Source: Erythrobacter sp. (lineage in GTDB: Bacteria; Pseudomonadota; Alphaproteobacteria; Sphingomonadales; Sphingomonadaceae). From it: a DNA stretch of 64,000 nucleotides. The position numbers were made by a program, and so were the translations under genes. The stretch spans positions 186,001-250,000 of the forward strand of contig JAILWQ010000004.1 in NCBI GenBank assembly GCA_025698865.1, given 5' to 3'. Below are positions 10,382 through 22,616 of the stretch, piece after piece. Position 1 is the first letter of the stretch. Every line of letters begins with the position of its first letter. Under the pieces are notes generated by a model, which saw only the letters and a list, made by a program, of their open reading frames with translations, did not search any database and was not told the DNA's origin.

Positions 10382-10388
<7 letters not shown>
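9657..10388 (-). CDS. ZIP-like metal transporter, integral membrane protein
   Basis: About 243 aa with several membrane helices. The motif ITLDGIPENLALGVALIGAGG corresponds to the conserved TM4 region of ZIP divalent-metal transporters (usually H-N-x-P-E-G). A Gly/Lys-rich cytoplasmic loop (GGSQGGGQGGGKSKG) lies between helices. The ATG at 10388 overlaps the 3' end of sdaA; an alternative ATG at 10382 gives a TGATG stop-start overlap. Either way it is translationally coupled to sdaA. The track ORF starting at 10736 reads in the wrong frame through sdaA before this point. The substituted TM4 histidine makes the transported metal uncertain. Confidence 0.75.
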
Positions 10389-14432
<4,044 letters not shown>

Positions 14433-14449
14433 TCCGATGCGGCGGTAAG

Positions 14450-15205
14450 ATGGCGAGCTTCCCGCGGCCCCAGTCCCAGTCCGAGCAGGTCGGCCGGCTG
14501 ATCATCGCGGCCGCGCTGGTGCTGTTCCTGCCGCAATTGCCGCTCGGCAATTACCTGCTCTACCCCTTCGCCATTCTCACCACCTGGTTCCACGAGATGG
14601 GCCACGGGCTGACGGCGCTCCTGCTGGGCTGGCAGTTCGACCGGCTGATCCTGTTTCCCGACGGGTCGGGCGTCGCCGAAAGCTACACGCTGGGCGAGCC
14701 GGGCCGCCTGTCGCAAGCGCTGGTGGGCGCGGGCGGGCCGCTGGGGCCGGTCGTGGTGGGCGCGCTGCTGATCCTCGCCTCGGCCCGCCATACGCTCTGG
14801 CGCCCGGCGCTCTACACGCTCGCCGCCGCGATTGCGCTGTCGGTGATGATCTGGGTGCGTTCGGCGACCGGACTGATCGTCCTGCCGCTGGTCGCCGCGC
14901 TGATCGCTCTCGTCGCCTGGCGGGCAAGCGACGGCCCGGCCCGCTTCGCGCTCCAGTTCCTGGGCGTGCTGGCCGGGTTCAGCATGTTTCGCGACTGGCA
15001 CTATCTCTTCACCGAAAGCGCGGTGATCGCGGGCCGGCCGATCCTGTCCGACACCGGCGTGATCGAACAGGCGCTATTCCTGCCGCACTGGATCTGGGCG
15101 ATCCTGCTCACCGCGCTGTCCGGCCTGATTCTCGGCGCGAGCCTCAAGTTCGCCTTGCGCGAGGATGGTTTTCGCAGCACGCTCGGCGTGCCAGCGAAAA
15201 GGTAA
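14450..15205 (+). CDS. M50-family membrane metalloprotease-like protein
   Basis: 251 aa from the ATG at 14450 (MASFPRPQSQSEQ). Membrane helices flank a zinc-binding HEMGH (HExxH) at about residue 45, in TTWFHEMGHGLTALLLGWQFD. This motif and topology match the M50B-type integral membrane peptidase family. It lies 17 bp after gyrB and probably shares its transcript. The track ORF from 13958 runs through gyrB out of frame and is not the real start. Substrate unknown. Confidence 0.75.
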   Translation: MASFPRPQSQSEQVGRLIIAAALVLFLPQLPLGNYLLYPFAILTTWFHEMGHGLTALLLGWQFDRLILFPDGSGVAESYTLGEPGRLSQALVGAGGPLGPVVVGALLILASARHTLWRPALYTLAAAIALSVMIWVRSATGLIVLPLVAALIALVAWRASDGPARFALQFLGVLAGFSMFRDWHYLFTESAVIAGRPILSDTGVIEQALFLPHWIWAILLTALSGLILGASLKFALREDGFRSTLGVPAKR

Positions 15206-15286
15206 AGTCGATCATACGATCTTACACCAATAGTTACCCTGCCCGGGGGTGACACCCGTCGGCAACACGCAAAAACCTTAACGTGT

Positions 15287-15301
15287 TTTACGTCCTGTTA
15301 A
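15287..15301 (+). promoter_or_regulatory. candidate CtrA-binding site upstream of ctrA
   Basis: TTTA-cgtcctg-TTAA followed by CC, one mismatch from the TTAA-N7-TTAAC full site used by CtrA. Further TTAA elements occur at 15278-15281 and in TTAACAG near 15327. Position 96 bp before the ctrA ATG fits autoregulation as known in Caulobacter. Based on motif only. Confidence 0.5.
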
Positions 15302-15396
15302 CCTTTTCCCTTCAGAAGGGCCGTGGTTAACAGGGGCGCAGTTCGTTGTCGCGGCGCGTCGCCGGGCTTCGAACAGGGGCCAACAGGGGACGATCC

Positions 15397-16092
15397 ATGC
15401 GCGTATTGCTGATCGAAGACGAGCCGACCACCGCCAAGGCGATCGAGCTGATGCTCACGACCGAAGGCTTCAACGTGTACTCCACCGATCTGGGCGAAGA
15501 GGGCCTCGATCTCGGAAAGCTCTACGATTACGATATCATCCTGCTCGATCTGAACCTTCCCGACATGCATGGGTACGACGTCCTCAAGAAACTGCGCGTC
15601 GCCAAGGTGCAGACGCCGGTTCTGATCCTTTCCGGCATCGCCGAGATGGACAGCAAGATCCGCAGCTTCGGCTTCGGTGCCGACGATTACGTGACCAAGC
15701 CGTTCCACCGCGAGGAACTGATCGCGCGCATCCATGCGGTCGTGCGCCGGTCCAAGGGCCATTCCCAGTCGGTCATCCGCACCGGCAAGCTCGCCGTGAA
15801 CCTTGATGCCAAGACGGTCGAGGTCGACGGCGCGCGCGTGCATCTGACAGGCAAGGAATATGCGATGCTGGAGCTCCTCTCGCTCCGCAAGGGCACCACG
15901 CTGACCAAGGAAATGTTCCTCAACCATCTCTACGGCGGGATGGACGAGCCCGAGCTCAAGATCATCGACGTGTTCATCTGCAAGCTGCGCAAGAAGCTCT
16001 CCCATGCCTGTGGCGGGGAAAACTATATCGAGACCGTCTGGGGCCGGGGCTACGTGCTGCGCGATCCGGGCGAGGAGGCCGAAGCAGCCTGA
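15397..16092 (+). CDS. ctrA: CtrA, cell-cycle response regulator
   Basis: 231 aa OmpR-type regulator. The receiver domain has the acidic pocket ED at 7-8, phosphoacceptor Asp51 in [20 protein letters not shown] and the switch lysine in [10 protein letters not shown]. The winged-helix domain ([52 protein letters not shown]) is almost diagnostic of CtrA. It binds TTAA-type sites and controls motility, cell cycle and, in sphingomonads, gene-transfer and flagellar functions. The start has no strong Shine-Dalgarno but begins directly with the MRVLLIEDE strand. Confidence 0.96.
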   Translation: MRVLLIEDEPTTAKAIELMLTTEGFNVYSTDLGEEGLDLGKLYDYDIILLDLNLPDMHGYDVLKKLRVAKVQTPVLILSGIAEMDSKIRSFGFGADDYVTKPFHREELIARIHAVVRRSKGHSQSVIRTGKLAVNLDAKTVEVDGARVHLTGKEYAMLELLSLRKGTTLTKEMFLNHLYGGMDEPELKIIDVFICKLRKKLSHACGGENYIETVWGRGYVLRDPGEEAEAA

Positions 16093-16210
16093 TCCGCCGC
16101 GCGCTGGTTCATCCACTTTCGGATCTTTTCGGTCCCGGCCAAGATTCCGTCTCGCTCCGCCGATTTTCCGCAACTATATGGCGCGGACAATCGGACAGGA
16201 CTGATCCGCC

Positions 16211-16978
16211 ATGGAAATCTTCGGTTTCGACCTCGCGCCGCTCCTGCCCTTCATCCTCGTGGGCTTTGCCGCACAGCTGGTCGACGGCGCGCTCGGAATG
16301 GCGTTCGGAGTCATCTCGAACACGCTGCTGGTCGGCGTGTTCGGCGTTCCGCCCGCGCTGGCCAGCCAGCGGGTCCACGTGGTCGAATGCTTCACCACGG
16401 CGACCAGCGGCATCAGCCACCTGATCAGCGGAAATATCGACGGCCGGCTGTTCCTGCGGCTCGTCGTGCCGGGCATGATCGGCGGGGTTGCCGGCGCCTA
16501 TCTCCTGTCCTCGCTCGACGCAGGCCTGGTGAAGCCCTTCGTGCTGGCCTACCTCGCCGGGATCGGCATCTATCTGCTGGTGCGCGGCCTGCTCTACCCG
16601 CCCAAGTTCCGCGAGGCACGCCTGGTCGCGCCGCTCGGCCTCGTGGGCGGCTTCCTCGATGCAGCGGGTGGCGGCGGCTGGGGGCCGGTGGTGACGAGCA
16701 ATCTGCTGATCCAGGGCGCCGAGCCGCGCAAGGTCGTGGGCACGGTCAATTCGGCCGAATTCTTCCTGACCGTCGCGATCTCCGCGACCTTTATCTTCCA
16801 TCTCGGCATCGCCGACCTCGCCGGGGCGACCGCCGGTCTGCTGATCGGCGGGATCGTTGCCGCCCCGTTCGGCGCCGTCGCGGCCAAGCGGTTCAGCCCC
16901 AAGGCCATGCTGATCCTCGTCGGCGTGGTGCTGACCGCGACCAGCATCTATGGCATCTGGACGGCGCTTGCCGGTTAG
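16211..16978 (+). CDS. TauE/SafE-family membrane exporter
   Basis: 255 aa, about eight hydrophobic segments arranged as two repeats. Family features include GFAAQLVDGALGMAFGVISNTLL near the N-terminus and GLVGGFLDAAGGGGWGPVVTSNLL in the second half. Members export sulfite, sulfoacetate or other small anions; the substrate here is unknown. The start ATG is used as in the track. It is followed 16 bp later by trmB on the same strand. Confidence 0.85.
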   Translation: MEIFGFDLAPLLPFILVGFAAQLVDGALGMAFGVISNTLLVGVFGVPPALASQRVHVVECFTTATSGISHLISGNIDGRLFLRLVVPGMIGGVAGAYLLSSLDAGLVKPFVLAYLAGIGIYLLVRGLLYPPKFREARLVAPLGLVGGFLDAAGGGGWGPVVTSNLLIQGAEPRKVVGTVNSAEFFLTVAISATFIFHLGIADLAGATAGLLIGGIVAAPFGAVAAKRFSPKAMLILVGVVLTATSIYGIWTALAG

Positions 16979-16994
16979 CGCTACGGCGCGCGGC

Positions 16995-17696
16995 ATGACG
17001 GCATTCAAGGAAGGCGATCCGACCACGCTCGGCCGGCTCTACGGGCGCAGCCAGGGCAAGCCGCTGCGCGCGCACCAGCAGCATCTGGTCGAGGACCTGC
17101 TCCCGCAGATCGCCGTGCCGGACGAGGGCCCGGTGACGGCCGAGCGCCTGTTCGGCGACGACCGCCCGCTCCATTTCGAGATCGGCTTCGGCGGCGGCGA
17201 ACACCTCGCGCACCGGGCCGACCTGCTGCCCGATCACGGGCTGATCGGCGCGGAACCCTATCTCAACGGCGTCGCCCAGTGCCTCGCCCATATCGAGGAG
17301 GACAGGCTCGCCAATGTCCGGCTGGTGCATGGCGATGCCTTGCAGGCGCTGGCGCGGGTGCCCGACGGCGCGCTGACCATGCTCTATCTCCTCCACCCCG
17401 ACCCCTGGCCCAAGAACAAGCACGCCAAGCGGCGGATGATGAATGACGGGCCGGTGCAGATGTTCGCCGACAAGCTGAAACCGGGCGGCGAGTTCCGCTT
17501 CGGTACCGACCACCCGGTCTATCTGCGCCACGCGCTGATGGTGATGCGGCGCTTCACCGACGTGTTCGAATGGCAGGTCGAGAGCCGGGACAGCTGGGAG
17601 AACCGCCCCTCGGGCTGGTGCGAGACGCGCTACGAGCACAAGGCGCGCACCCAGATGGGCCACGAGGTATGGTACTTTCGATTCAGGCGACGCTAG
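16995..17696 (+). CDS. trmB: tRNA (guanine-N7)-methyltransferase
   Basis: 233 aa. Forms m7G46 in tRNA using S-adenosylmethionine. The SAM motif I is LHFEIGFGGGEHLA and the TrmB signature is LLHPDPWPKNKHAKRRMM. The C-terminal part ends RTQMGHEVWYFRFRRR. I start at MTAFKEGD rather than the track's 16950 because the extra 15 residues overlap the upstream stop and are not family-like. The 3' end contains one copy of a direct repeat whose second copy lies at the start of the integrase gene, so trmB may be the chromosomal boundary of the mobile region. Confidence 0.93.
   Translation: MTAFKEGDPTTLGRLYGRSQGKPLRAHQQHLVEDLLPQIAVPDEGPVTAERLFGDDRPLHFEIGFGGGEHLAHRADLLPDHGLIGAEPYLNGVAQCLAHIEEDRLANVRLVHGDALQALARVPDGALTMLYLLHPDPWPKNKHAKRRMMNDGPVQMFADKLKPGGEFRFGTDHPVYLRHALMVMRRFTDVFEWQVESRDSWENRPSGWCETRYEHKARTQMGHEVWYFRFRRR
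17651..17670 (+). repeat. direct repeat copy 1 (trmB 3' end), candidate attachment core
   Basis: CCAGATG-GGCCACGAGGTAT. The last 13 bases (17658-17670) recur exactly at 17807-17819, with a similar CCAGA leader in both. It lies in the last codons of trmB immediately outside the integrase remnant. Confidence 0.45.
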
Positions 17697-17798
17697 ACTA
17701 CGCTGATGTTGTAAAAACAACGACTTAGCGCAAAACACTTACGCCAGAATTGCCTCCAATTCGCCCCTTTTTCCGCTTGCGTGATTACCCGGTGATTG

Positions 17799-17819
17799 CC
17801 AGAAAAGGCCACGAGGTAT
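17799..17819 (+). repeat. direct repeat copy 2 (integrase 5' end)
   Basis: CCAGAAAA-GGCCACGAGGTAT, sharing 13 exact bases with copy 1 about 149 bp upstream. It directly precedes the integrase ATG at 17823, as attachment sites often do for P4-type integrases. I did not notice a third copy in the window, but could not search exhaustively. Confidence 0.45.
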
Positions 17820-17822
17820 CGC

Positions 17823-18750
17823 ATGGCAACAGGAAAAATCAGCAAGCGCACGGTCGATTCGCTCCCGGTTGGACCAAAGGAAAACTATCTTTGGGACACC
17901 GATCTCAAGGGCTTTGGCGTCAAGATTACAACTGCTGGATCAATCAGTTACATAATCCAGTTCCGAATGGGCGGACGAGAAGCGAAGACCCGTCGTTTCA
18001 CGATCGGATCACATGGATCGCCTTGGACACCGACTACTGCACGCTTGGAAGCTGAGCGATTGTTGGTGATTGTTGCGCAGGGCATTGATCCGGTTGATGC
18101 GGAAAAGCAGCGCCGCCGGGAAGCTGTCGACCTCGCCTTCTCGAATTACGCTGACCTCTTCACTCGCTCCTGCAAACGCGAGGGATGGCGTCGCCTCGTG
18201 GAGCGATCCATTCGCCTCTACCTCAAGCCCACATTCGGAATGAAGGCGCTGCCAGCGATTACGAAGATCGACGTCGTTTCGGTTCTCGATCAGATGCCGC
18301 CCAAGCAGGTGGCAAACCGGCGAAATGTCTTTGCCGTTATGCGCCGCCTGTTTCGCTGGGCCGTCAGTCGCGGAGATATCGATCGCAATCCGATGGAGGG
18401 CATGGAAACGCCGCCTCCGGTCAAGCCACGAGAGCGCTGGCTCAAGGATGGCGAACTCCGCCATATCTGGAATGCGGCGCCGGAATGTCATCGCTGCTTT
18501 GGTCCAATTGTCAGGCTTCTGATCGTAACCGGACAGCGCCGTGAAGAAGTCTCCGGGATGCACTGGCAGGAGCTCAGTCGCAGCGAAAGATTATGGACCC
18601 TGCCCGGATCTCGAACCAAGAACGGAGAACCTAACTCCATTCCCCTCAACGATCTTGCAATCGCCGAGCTCGACCGGGAGGCTCGCGGCGAGAGGTGGCC
18701 GCGTAAGGGCCGTGTTTTCGCGACAGCTATCTTATCGGTCCGATTCTGTT
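17823..18750 (+). mobile_element. remnant of a P4-type site-specific integrase (catalytic C-terminus lost)
   Basis: This is the integrase part of the fused ORF. It retains the arm-binding and core-binding domains plus the first catalytic Arg (TGQRREE) and probable Lys strand (SRTKNGEPNSIPL). The HxxR, H/W and nucleophile Tyr are missing, so it cannot catalyse recombination alone. The junction with kinase sequence falls around 18720-18776. Its place next to trmB marks the edge of the acquired region. Confidence 0.75.
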
Positions 18751-19856
18751 CATCCCGGGAAGGTCACAAGCTGGCTATGAATGCAAAAGTCATCACGAAC
18801 TTCCAGCTTGGCAGCCGCGAATCCTCTTCGGCGCCTGATGTCTTGCCCCTCGCTACAGAGCATGCGCTGCAATCCGCCGGAGCTGCTTTCCATGCGCTCG
18901 CCGACACCATGCCGCAGATGGTATGGTCGACTCTTCCCGACGGCTCCCACGATTATTACAATGCGCGCTGGTATGAATTCACGGGTGTCCCTGTCGGATC
19001 AACCGACGGCGAAGGATGGGCCGGGATGTTCCATGAGGATGACCAGGCCGACACATGGAAGAAATGGAACCACAGCCTCGCTACCGGCGAACCGTACGAG
19101 GTTGAATATCGCCTGAGGCATCACAGCGGCGATTATCGCTGGATGATCGGTCGTGCGCTGCCGATCCTCAACGAGGAGGGTGAGATCCAGCGCTGGATCG
19201 GCACTTGTACGGATATCGACGAGCAGAAGCGCACCGCCCTCCAAAACGAAATCCTGAGTCAAGAGCTCAGCCATCGCATCAAGAACATCTTCGCGATTGT
19301 TTCCGGTTTGATCAGCCTGACAGCGCGCGCAAATGAAGCGTTCGGTGAAGCGTCGCGCGACCTGCTGGGCCGGATTTCCGCGCTGGGGCGCGCGCACGAA
19401 TTCGTCCGGCCCCACAGCGAAAAGTCCCAGCCCGAGGGCAAGGAAGTGACCCTCGCCACGCTGCTTGCGACGATCTTCGAGACCTATCCTGCCTTTTCCG
19501 AAAGAAGGATTGCTATTTCCGGCCCCGATATCGCGGTCGAAAGCCGCGCCGCCACGCCGGTTGCATTGGTGTTCCACGAGCTGGCTACCAACGCGATGAA
19601 GTACGGAGCTCTGTCCAATCCCGAGGGAAGGATTTCGCTGGACCTTTCAACCGAGGACGAGATGGTCCGCTTCCGCTGGAGGGAACACGGAGCTCACATC
19701 GACAAGGCGAGTGAGCCTCAAACGGGTTTCGGAAGTCGCCTCATCGAGTTGGCCGTGAAGCAACAGCTAGGAGGCAATTACGAGAGAACCTGGCATGACG
19801 ATGGCGTTGAACTCGTCATGGATGTCCGAAAAAGCAGGTTGCAGGAGCCTAGTTAA
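17823..19856 (+). CDS. in-frame fusion: truncated tyrosine integrase + PAS/HWE histidine kinase
   Basis: 677 aa from MATGKISKRTVD. Residues ~1-90 are a DUF4102 arm-binding domain and ~95-190 the core-binding domain. From ~200 the catalytic domain begins (RLLIVTGQRREEVSGMHWQEL) but stops near residue 305, before the HxxR and Tyr motifs. The frame continues into a PAS domain (FHALADTMPQMVWSTLPDG...WIGTCTDIDEQKR) and a kinase core with HWE hallmarks: ELSHRIKNIFAIVSGL (phosphoacceptor His), ELATNAMKYGALS (N box) and FRWREHG (the W-x-E). The kinase alone could start at ATG 18777. Its 3' end overlaps the convergent response-regulator gene by 8 bp. Confidence 0.8.
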   Translation: MATGKISKRTVDSLPVGPKENYLWDTDLKGFGVKITTAGSISYIIQFRMGGREAKTRRFTIGSHGSPWTPTTARLEAERLLVIVAQGIDPVDAEKQRRREAVDLAFSNYADLFTRSCKREGWRRLVERSIRLYLKPTFGMKALPAITKIDVVSVLDQMPPKQVANRRNVFAVMRRLFRWAVSRGDIDRNPMEGMETPPPVKPRERWLKDGELRHIWNAAPECHRCFGPIVRLLIVTGQRREEVSGMHWQELSRSERLWTLPGSRTKNGEPNSIPLNDLAIAELDREARGERWPRKGRVFATAILSVRFCSSREGHKLAMNAKVITNFQLGSRESSSAPDVLPLATEHALQSAGAAFHALADTMPQMVWSTLPDGSHDYYNARWYEFTGVPVGSTDGEGWAGMFHEDDQADTWKKWNHSLATGEPYEVEYRLRHHSGDYRWMIGRALPILNEEGEIQRWIGTCTDIDEQKRTALQNEILSQELSHRIKNIFAIVSGLISLTARANEAFGEASRDLLGRISALGRAHEFVRPHSEKSQPEGKEVTLATLLATIFETYPAFSERRIAISGPDIAVESRAATPVALVFHELATNAMKYGALSNPEGRISLDLSTEDEMVRFRWREHGAHIDKASEPQTGFGSRLIELAVKQQLGGNYERTWHDDGVELVMDVRKSRLQEPS

Positions 19857-20253
19857 AGAAGAGCCTAAGACGGGCTGGCGGATCGATTTTTTCGCCCTTC
19901 CGGACCGCAATGACATAGTCGAGAACCTGCTTGAGAATGCTAAGATCGACCGGTTTTTCCAGCGCGCCCAGCGTTCCGCTCACCCCTTCGCCGAGTTGTG
20001 CGGGATTGGCGGTTACGAAAATAACCTCGATCCCGAAATCCGCAGCAAGCTTCTCGCCGATCCTCGGACCAGTGGCTCCATCGGCCAGATTGACATCGAC
20101 GAGCGCCACATCGATCGCGTCTGAAGCCTTTGCCAATGCCGATTGCATGTCGTCGGCTATGCCTGCGGATTCATGACCGAGATCGTGAACCACCGCCTCC
20201 ATTTCGACAGCTATGAGGAATTCGTCTTCGACAATCAGAATGGTGGTCGGCAT
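19849..20253 (-). CDS. single-domain response regulator
   Basis: 134 aa, receiver domain only: acidic pair at 9-10, Asp53 in VALVDVNLADG, Thr81 in IFVTANPAQ and Lys100 in ALEKPVD. There is no output domain. It converges on and slightly overlaps the HWE kinase gene, so it is the likely phosphotransfer partner. Stand-alone receivers of this kind commonly work with HWE/LovK-type kinases in alphaproteobacterial stress signalling; the pairing here is inference from adjacency. Confidence 0.85.
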   Translation of the reverse strand: MPTTILIVEDEFLIAVEMEAVVHDLGHESAGIADDMQSALAKASDAIDVALVDVNLADGATGPRIGEKLAADFGIEVIFVTANPAQLGEGVSGTLGALEKPVDLSILKQVLDYVIAVRKGEKIDPPARLRLFFN

Positions 20254-20392
20254 GGAAAGCTATCAAAAGTTAAATGACGAGGCTCTGTAGTGAGGGGACG
20301 GACAGGGCGCATATTCGTTCCCTCGCCTCGTCGCATCCGGCTTCGATCGAAATAGCTTCAAGACGCGCACCCGTTCCGACGGCATAGCTTCA

Positions 20393-20815
20393 CTATCGGG
20401 CGCCAGGACCACGACCAAAGAGCGTATCTATGATGGGGCATTCCGGAACATCACCGCCTTCGCAGCGGGCTGATACATCGGCTAGCGTGCGCTCCAACCT
20501 AGTCAAATCAGCAATTTTAGCTCGCACGCTGGCCAGATGGTTATTGGTCAGATCCCGAACCTCGCCGCAGCTGTAGGGGTGCGAATCAACGAGGCTGAGC
20601 AGGCTTTTGAGCTCCTCGATCGAAAAACCCAGATCGCGGCCGCGCAAGATAAAGCCGAGCCGCGCCTGGTCGCCGGGTGGATAGAGCCTGTGCCCGCTTG
20701 CCGTACGCTCGGGAGGCTGAAGCAGACCGATGTTCTCGTAGTAGCGGATTGTCTCAAGGTTGCAGCCCGACCGTCTGGCCAGTTCTCCCCGTTTGATCAC
20801 TTGCGATGCTGTCAT
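20393..20815 (-). CDS. merR: MerR, mercury-responsive regulator
   Basis: 140 aa. N-terminal winged helix (GELARRSGCNLETIRYYENIGLLQPPERTASGHRLY), long dimerisation helix, and the three Hg(II)-ligand cysteines at 83, 118 and 126 (YSCGEV, ARCEGGDVPECPI). These match the C82/C117/C126 pattern of MerR. It is divergent from merT with the operator between them. It represses and, on Hg(II) binding, activates the mer promoter by untwisting the 19-bp spacer. Confidence 0.93.
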   Translation of the reverse strand: MTASQVIKRGELARRSGCNLETIRYYENIGLLQPPERTASGHRLYPPGDQARLGFILRGRDLGFSIEELKSLLSLVDSHPYSCGEVRDLTNNHLASVRAKIADLTRLERTLADVSARCEGGDVPECPIIDTLFGRGPGAR

Positions 20816-20836
20816 GAGCCATATGCCAATTAGTGC

Positions 20837-20867
20837 TTGAACCTGTAGTTACTACAGGGAGTACATT
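20837..20867 (+). promoter_or_regulatory. mer promoter/operator with 19-bp spacer
   Basis: -35 TTGAAC (20837-20842) and -10 TACATT (20862-20867) are separated by 19 bp. Between them lies the perfect dyad CCTGTAGT-T-ACTACAGG (20842-20858). This is the standard MerR-family geometry and points rightward into merT. Confidence 0.85.
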
Positions 20868-20874
20868 GGTTTCC

Positions 20875-21237
20875 ATGGTCGATCAAATGCACAAGAACGC
20901 GCAGCGCTTATGGGCGAGCGGCGGGACGCTCGGCGCGATACTCGCCTCGTCCTGCTGTATTGCCCCGCTGTTATTGCTGAGCCTTGGCATCAGCGGCGCG
21001 TGGATCGGCAATCTCACTGCGCTCGAACCGTACAAATGGGTATTTATCGCCATTGCGGTTGTCTTTTTGGCCCTTGGATTCCGGCACGTCTATTTTCGGC
21101 AAGCCGAACCTTGCGAAGACGGAACATATTGCGCGCGGCCCGGAGCAAACCTGCTCGTCAAAAGCTCCCTGTGGCTGGCGACCGTATTGGTCGCTGCCTC
21201 GTCCACGGTCGAGTGGTGGGCGCCGCAATTCTACTAG
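20875..21237 (+). CDS. merT: MerT, mercuric transport protein
   Basis: 120 aa from MVDQMHKNAQ. Three membrane helices. The first carries the vicinal pair ILASSCCIAPLLLLSLG that relays Hg(II) from MerP across the inner membrane. A cytoplasmic loop has a second cysteine pair region (EPCEDGTYCARP). I prefer the ATG at 20875 because the track start at 20833 would place the operator inside the gene. First gene of the mer operon. Confidence 0.9.
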   Translation: MVDQMHKNAQRLWASGGTLGAILASSCCIAPLLLLSLGISGAWIGNLTALEPYKWVFIAIAVVFLALGFRHVYFRQAEPCEDGTYCARPGANLLVKSSLWLATVLVAASSTVEWWAPQFY

Positions 21238-21248
21238 GAGTTCGAAAG

Positions 21249-21590
21249 ATGAAGAAGACGATGATCGTCGCAGTTGCGATACTGGGACTGGCCGGAGCGG
21301 GTATCTGGGCAGCGACCTTGTTTCCGCCAAACTCCGACGAACGGGTTCAACAAAATTCTGCGCATCTGCAATCGGCAAGTTTTGCGGTCGAGAATATGAC
21401 CTGCGCGACCTGCCCGATAACGGTTCGGCGCGCGATGGAAGGCGTGGCAGGCGTGCACGAGGTGACTATCGATTACGAGACCAGGACGGCGACTGCGCAG
21501 TTCGATCCTGAGCGAACAACCACAAGCGCGATCGCCGCGGCGTCGACCGAGGCCGGATATCCGGCGATCCTTTCAGAGAGCGCGCTATGA
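21249..21590 (+). CDS. merP: MerP-like periplasmic mercury-binding protein
   Basis: 113 aa. An N-terminal signal/anchor helix (MKKTMIVAVAILGLAGAGIWAA) is followed by an HMA domain with the metal loop NMTCATCPITVRRAM and the fold ending AIAAASTEAGYPA. It captures Hg(II) in the periplasm and hands it to MerT. The start is supported by AGGAG 9 nt upstream. The track ORF beginning at 20910 runs out of frame through merT. The last codon overlaps the next gene by ATGA. Confidence 0.9.
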   Translation: MKKTMIVAVAILGLAGAGIWAATLFPPNSDERVQQNSAHLQSASFAVENMTCATCPITVRRAMEGVAGVHEVTIDYETRTATAQFDPERTTTSAIAAASTEAGYPAILSESAL

Positions 21591-21817
21591 TCGAACTGAA
21601 GTCCGAGATCACATGCCCTACTTGCGGGTACAAAAAGCTCGAAAGAATGCCGACGGATGCCTGCTGGTTTTTCTACGATTGCAATGGTTGCGGTGTGAAA
21701 CTCCGCCCCAATGCGGGCGATTGCTGTGTCTTCTGCTCATTCGGCACCATCCCCTGCCCGCCGATCCAGGAAACGCGTGCCGATCGCAAGGGCGCCACAT
21801 GTTGCGGAGGGCGGTGA
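21587..21817 (+). CDS. GDCCVxC-domain small cysteine-rich protein
   Basis: 76 aa, eleven cysteines. N-terminal zinc-ribbon-like pair (ITCPTCGYKKLE), a second pair (DCNGCGVKLRP), then the signature GDCCVFCSFGTIPCPPIQ that defines this family, which is widespread in mer and other metal-resistance operons. Probably a cytoplasmic thiol protein handling Hg or another soft metal; activity unproven. ATGA overlap with merP, and the flavoprotein gene starts one base after its stop codon, so translation is probably coupled. Confidence 0.88.
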   Translation: MIELKSEITCPTCGYKKLERMPTDACWFFYDCNGCGVKLRPNAGDCCVFCSFGTIPCPPIQETRADRKGATCCGGR

Positions 21818-21818
21818 G

Positions 21819-22616
21819 ATGAGTACGCGAAACTTCGATCTTATAGTGCTGGGTGTTGGTATGGCGGCCGTAAATGCCGCCAACAAATGCGCCTCAGCCG
21901 GTTGGTCGGTCGCGGTGGTCGACGAACTGCCTTATGGCGGCACCTGCGCCCTGCGCGGCTGCGATCCGAAGAAAATGCTCCGCCGCGGGGCGGAAATCAT
22001 CGACGCAGCGCGGCTCATGCACGGCAAGGGCATCGAACCGAACGACATCGCCATCAACTGGCCCGATCTGGTCGCCTTCACGCAGACGTTCACCGACAAA
22101 ATGCCCGGTCGGATCGAAAACGGTCTGGAGAGCAACGGCGTCACTACCCTTCACGGGAAAGCGCGCTTCGTCGGCGAAGATACCGTCGAAATCGACGGCG
22201 AGGGGCAGTTTCAGGCAAACCATTTCCTGATCGCAACGGGTGCCAAGCCGCGGACGATAGATGTTCCCGGCTCCGAACACCTTACCGACAGCACCGAGTT
22301 CATGCGGCTCGATGCGCTGCCCGAACGCATCCTGTTCATCGGCGGCGGCTTCATCTCGTTCGAGTTTGGCCATATCGCAGCACGCGCCGGCAGCGAGGTG
22401 TGCATGATCGATCGCGGCGAGAGACCGCTTAAAGGTTTCGATGCCGATCTTGTTGAAAGACTCGTCGCGCGAGGCGAGGAAGTCGGCGTCCATCCACCAA
22501 ACGCAAGAGCGCGCTCGACATCGCACTTTACAAACGCGTCCTGTGCGACGCGCTGGAAAAGGCCGGCATTTCGGAGAAAGGGAGCTGGTCCGGTAAAGTC
22601 GAAACGAGCCTGTTAG
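21819..22616 (+). pseudogene. truncated FAD/NAD(P) disulfide oxidoreductase of the mer operon
   Basis: The first ~223 codons are a normal flavoprotein disulfide reductase: FAD-binding DLIVLGVGMAAVNAANKC, redox-active GGTCALRGCDPKK, then FLIATGAKPR and the NAD(P) motif ILFIGGGFISFEFGHIAAR. The family is related to MerA and dihydrolipoyl dehydrogenase, but the redox motif (GTCALRGCDPKK) differs from canonical MerA. After RGEEVGV (about 22487) similarity stops and the frame reads through unrelated DNA to a chance stop at 22616. The NAD-domain end, the interface domain and any C-terminal Cys pair are missing. Almost certainly non-functional, which leaves this operon without a reductase in the window. 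Confidence 0.85.

Noticed and set aside
21819-22616. Naming the truncated flavoprotein merA
   Set aside because: The redox motif GTCALRGCDPKK differs from the canonical MerA GTCVNVGCVPSK and the diagnostic C-terminus is missing.
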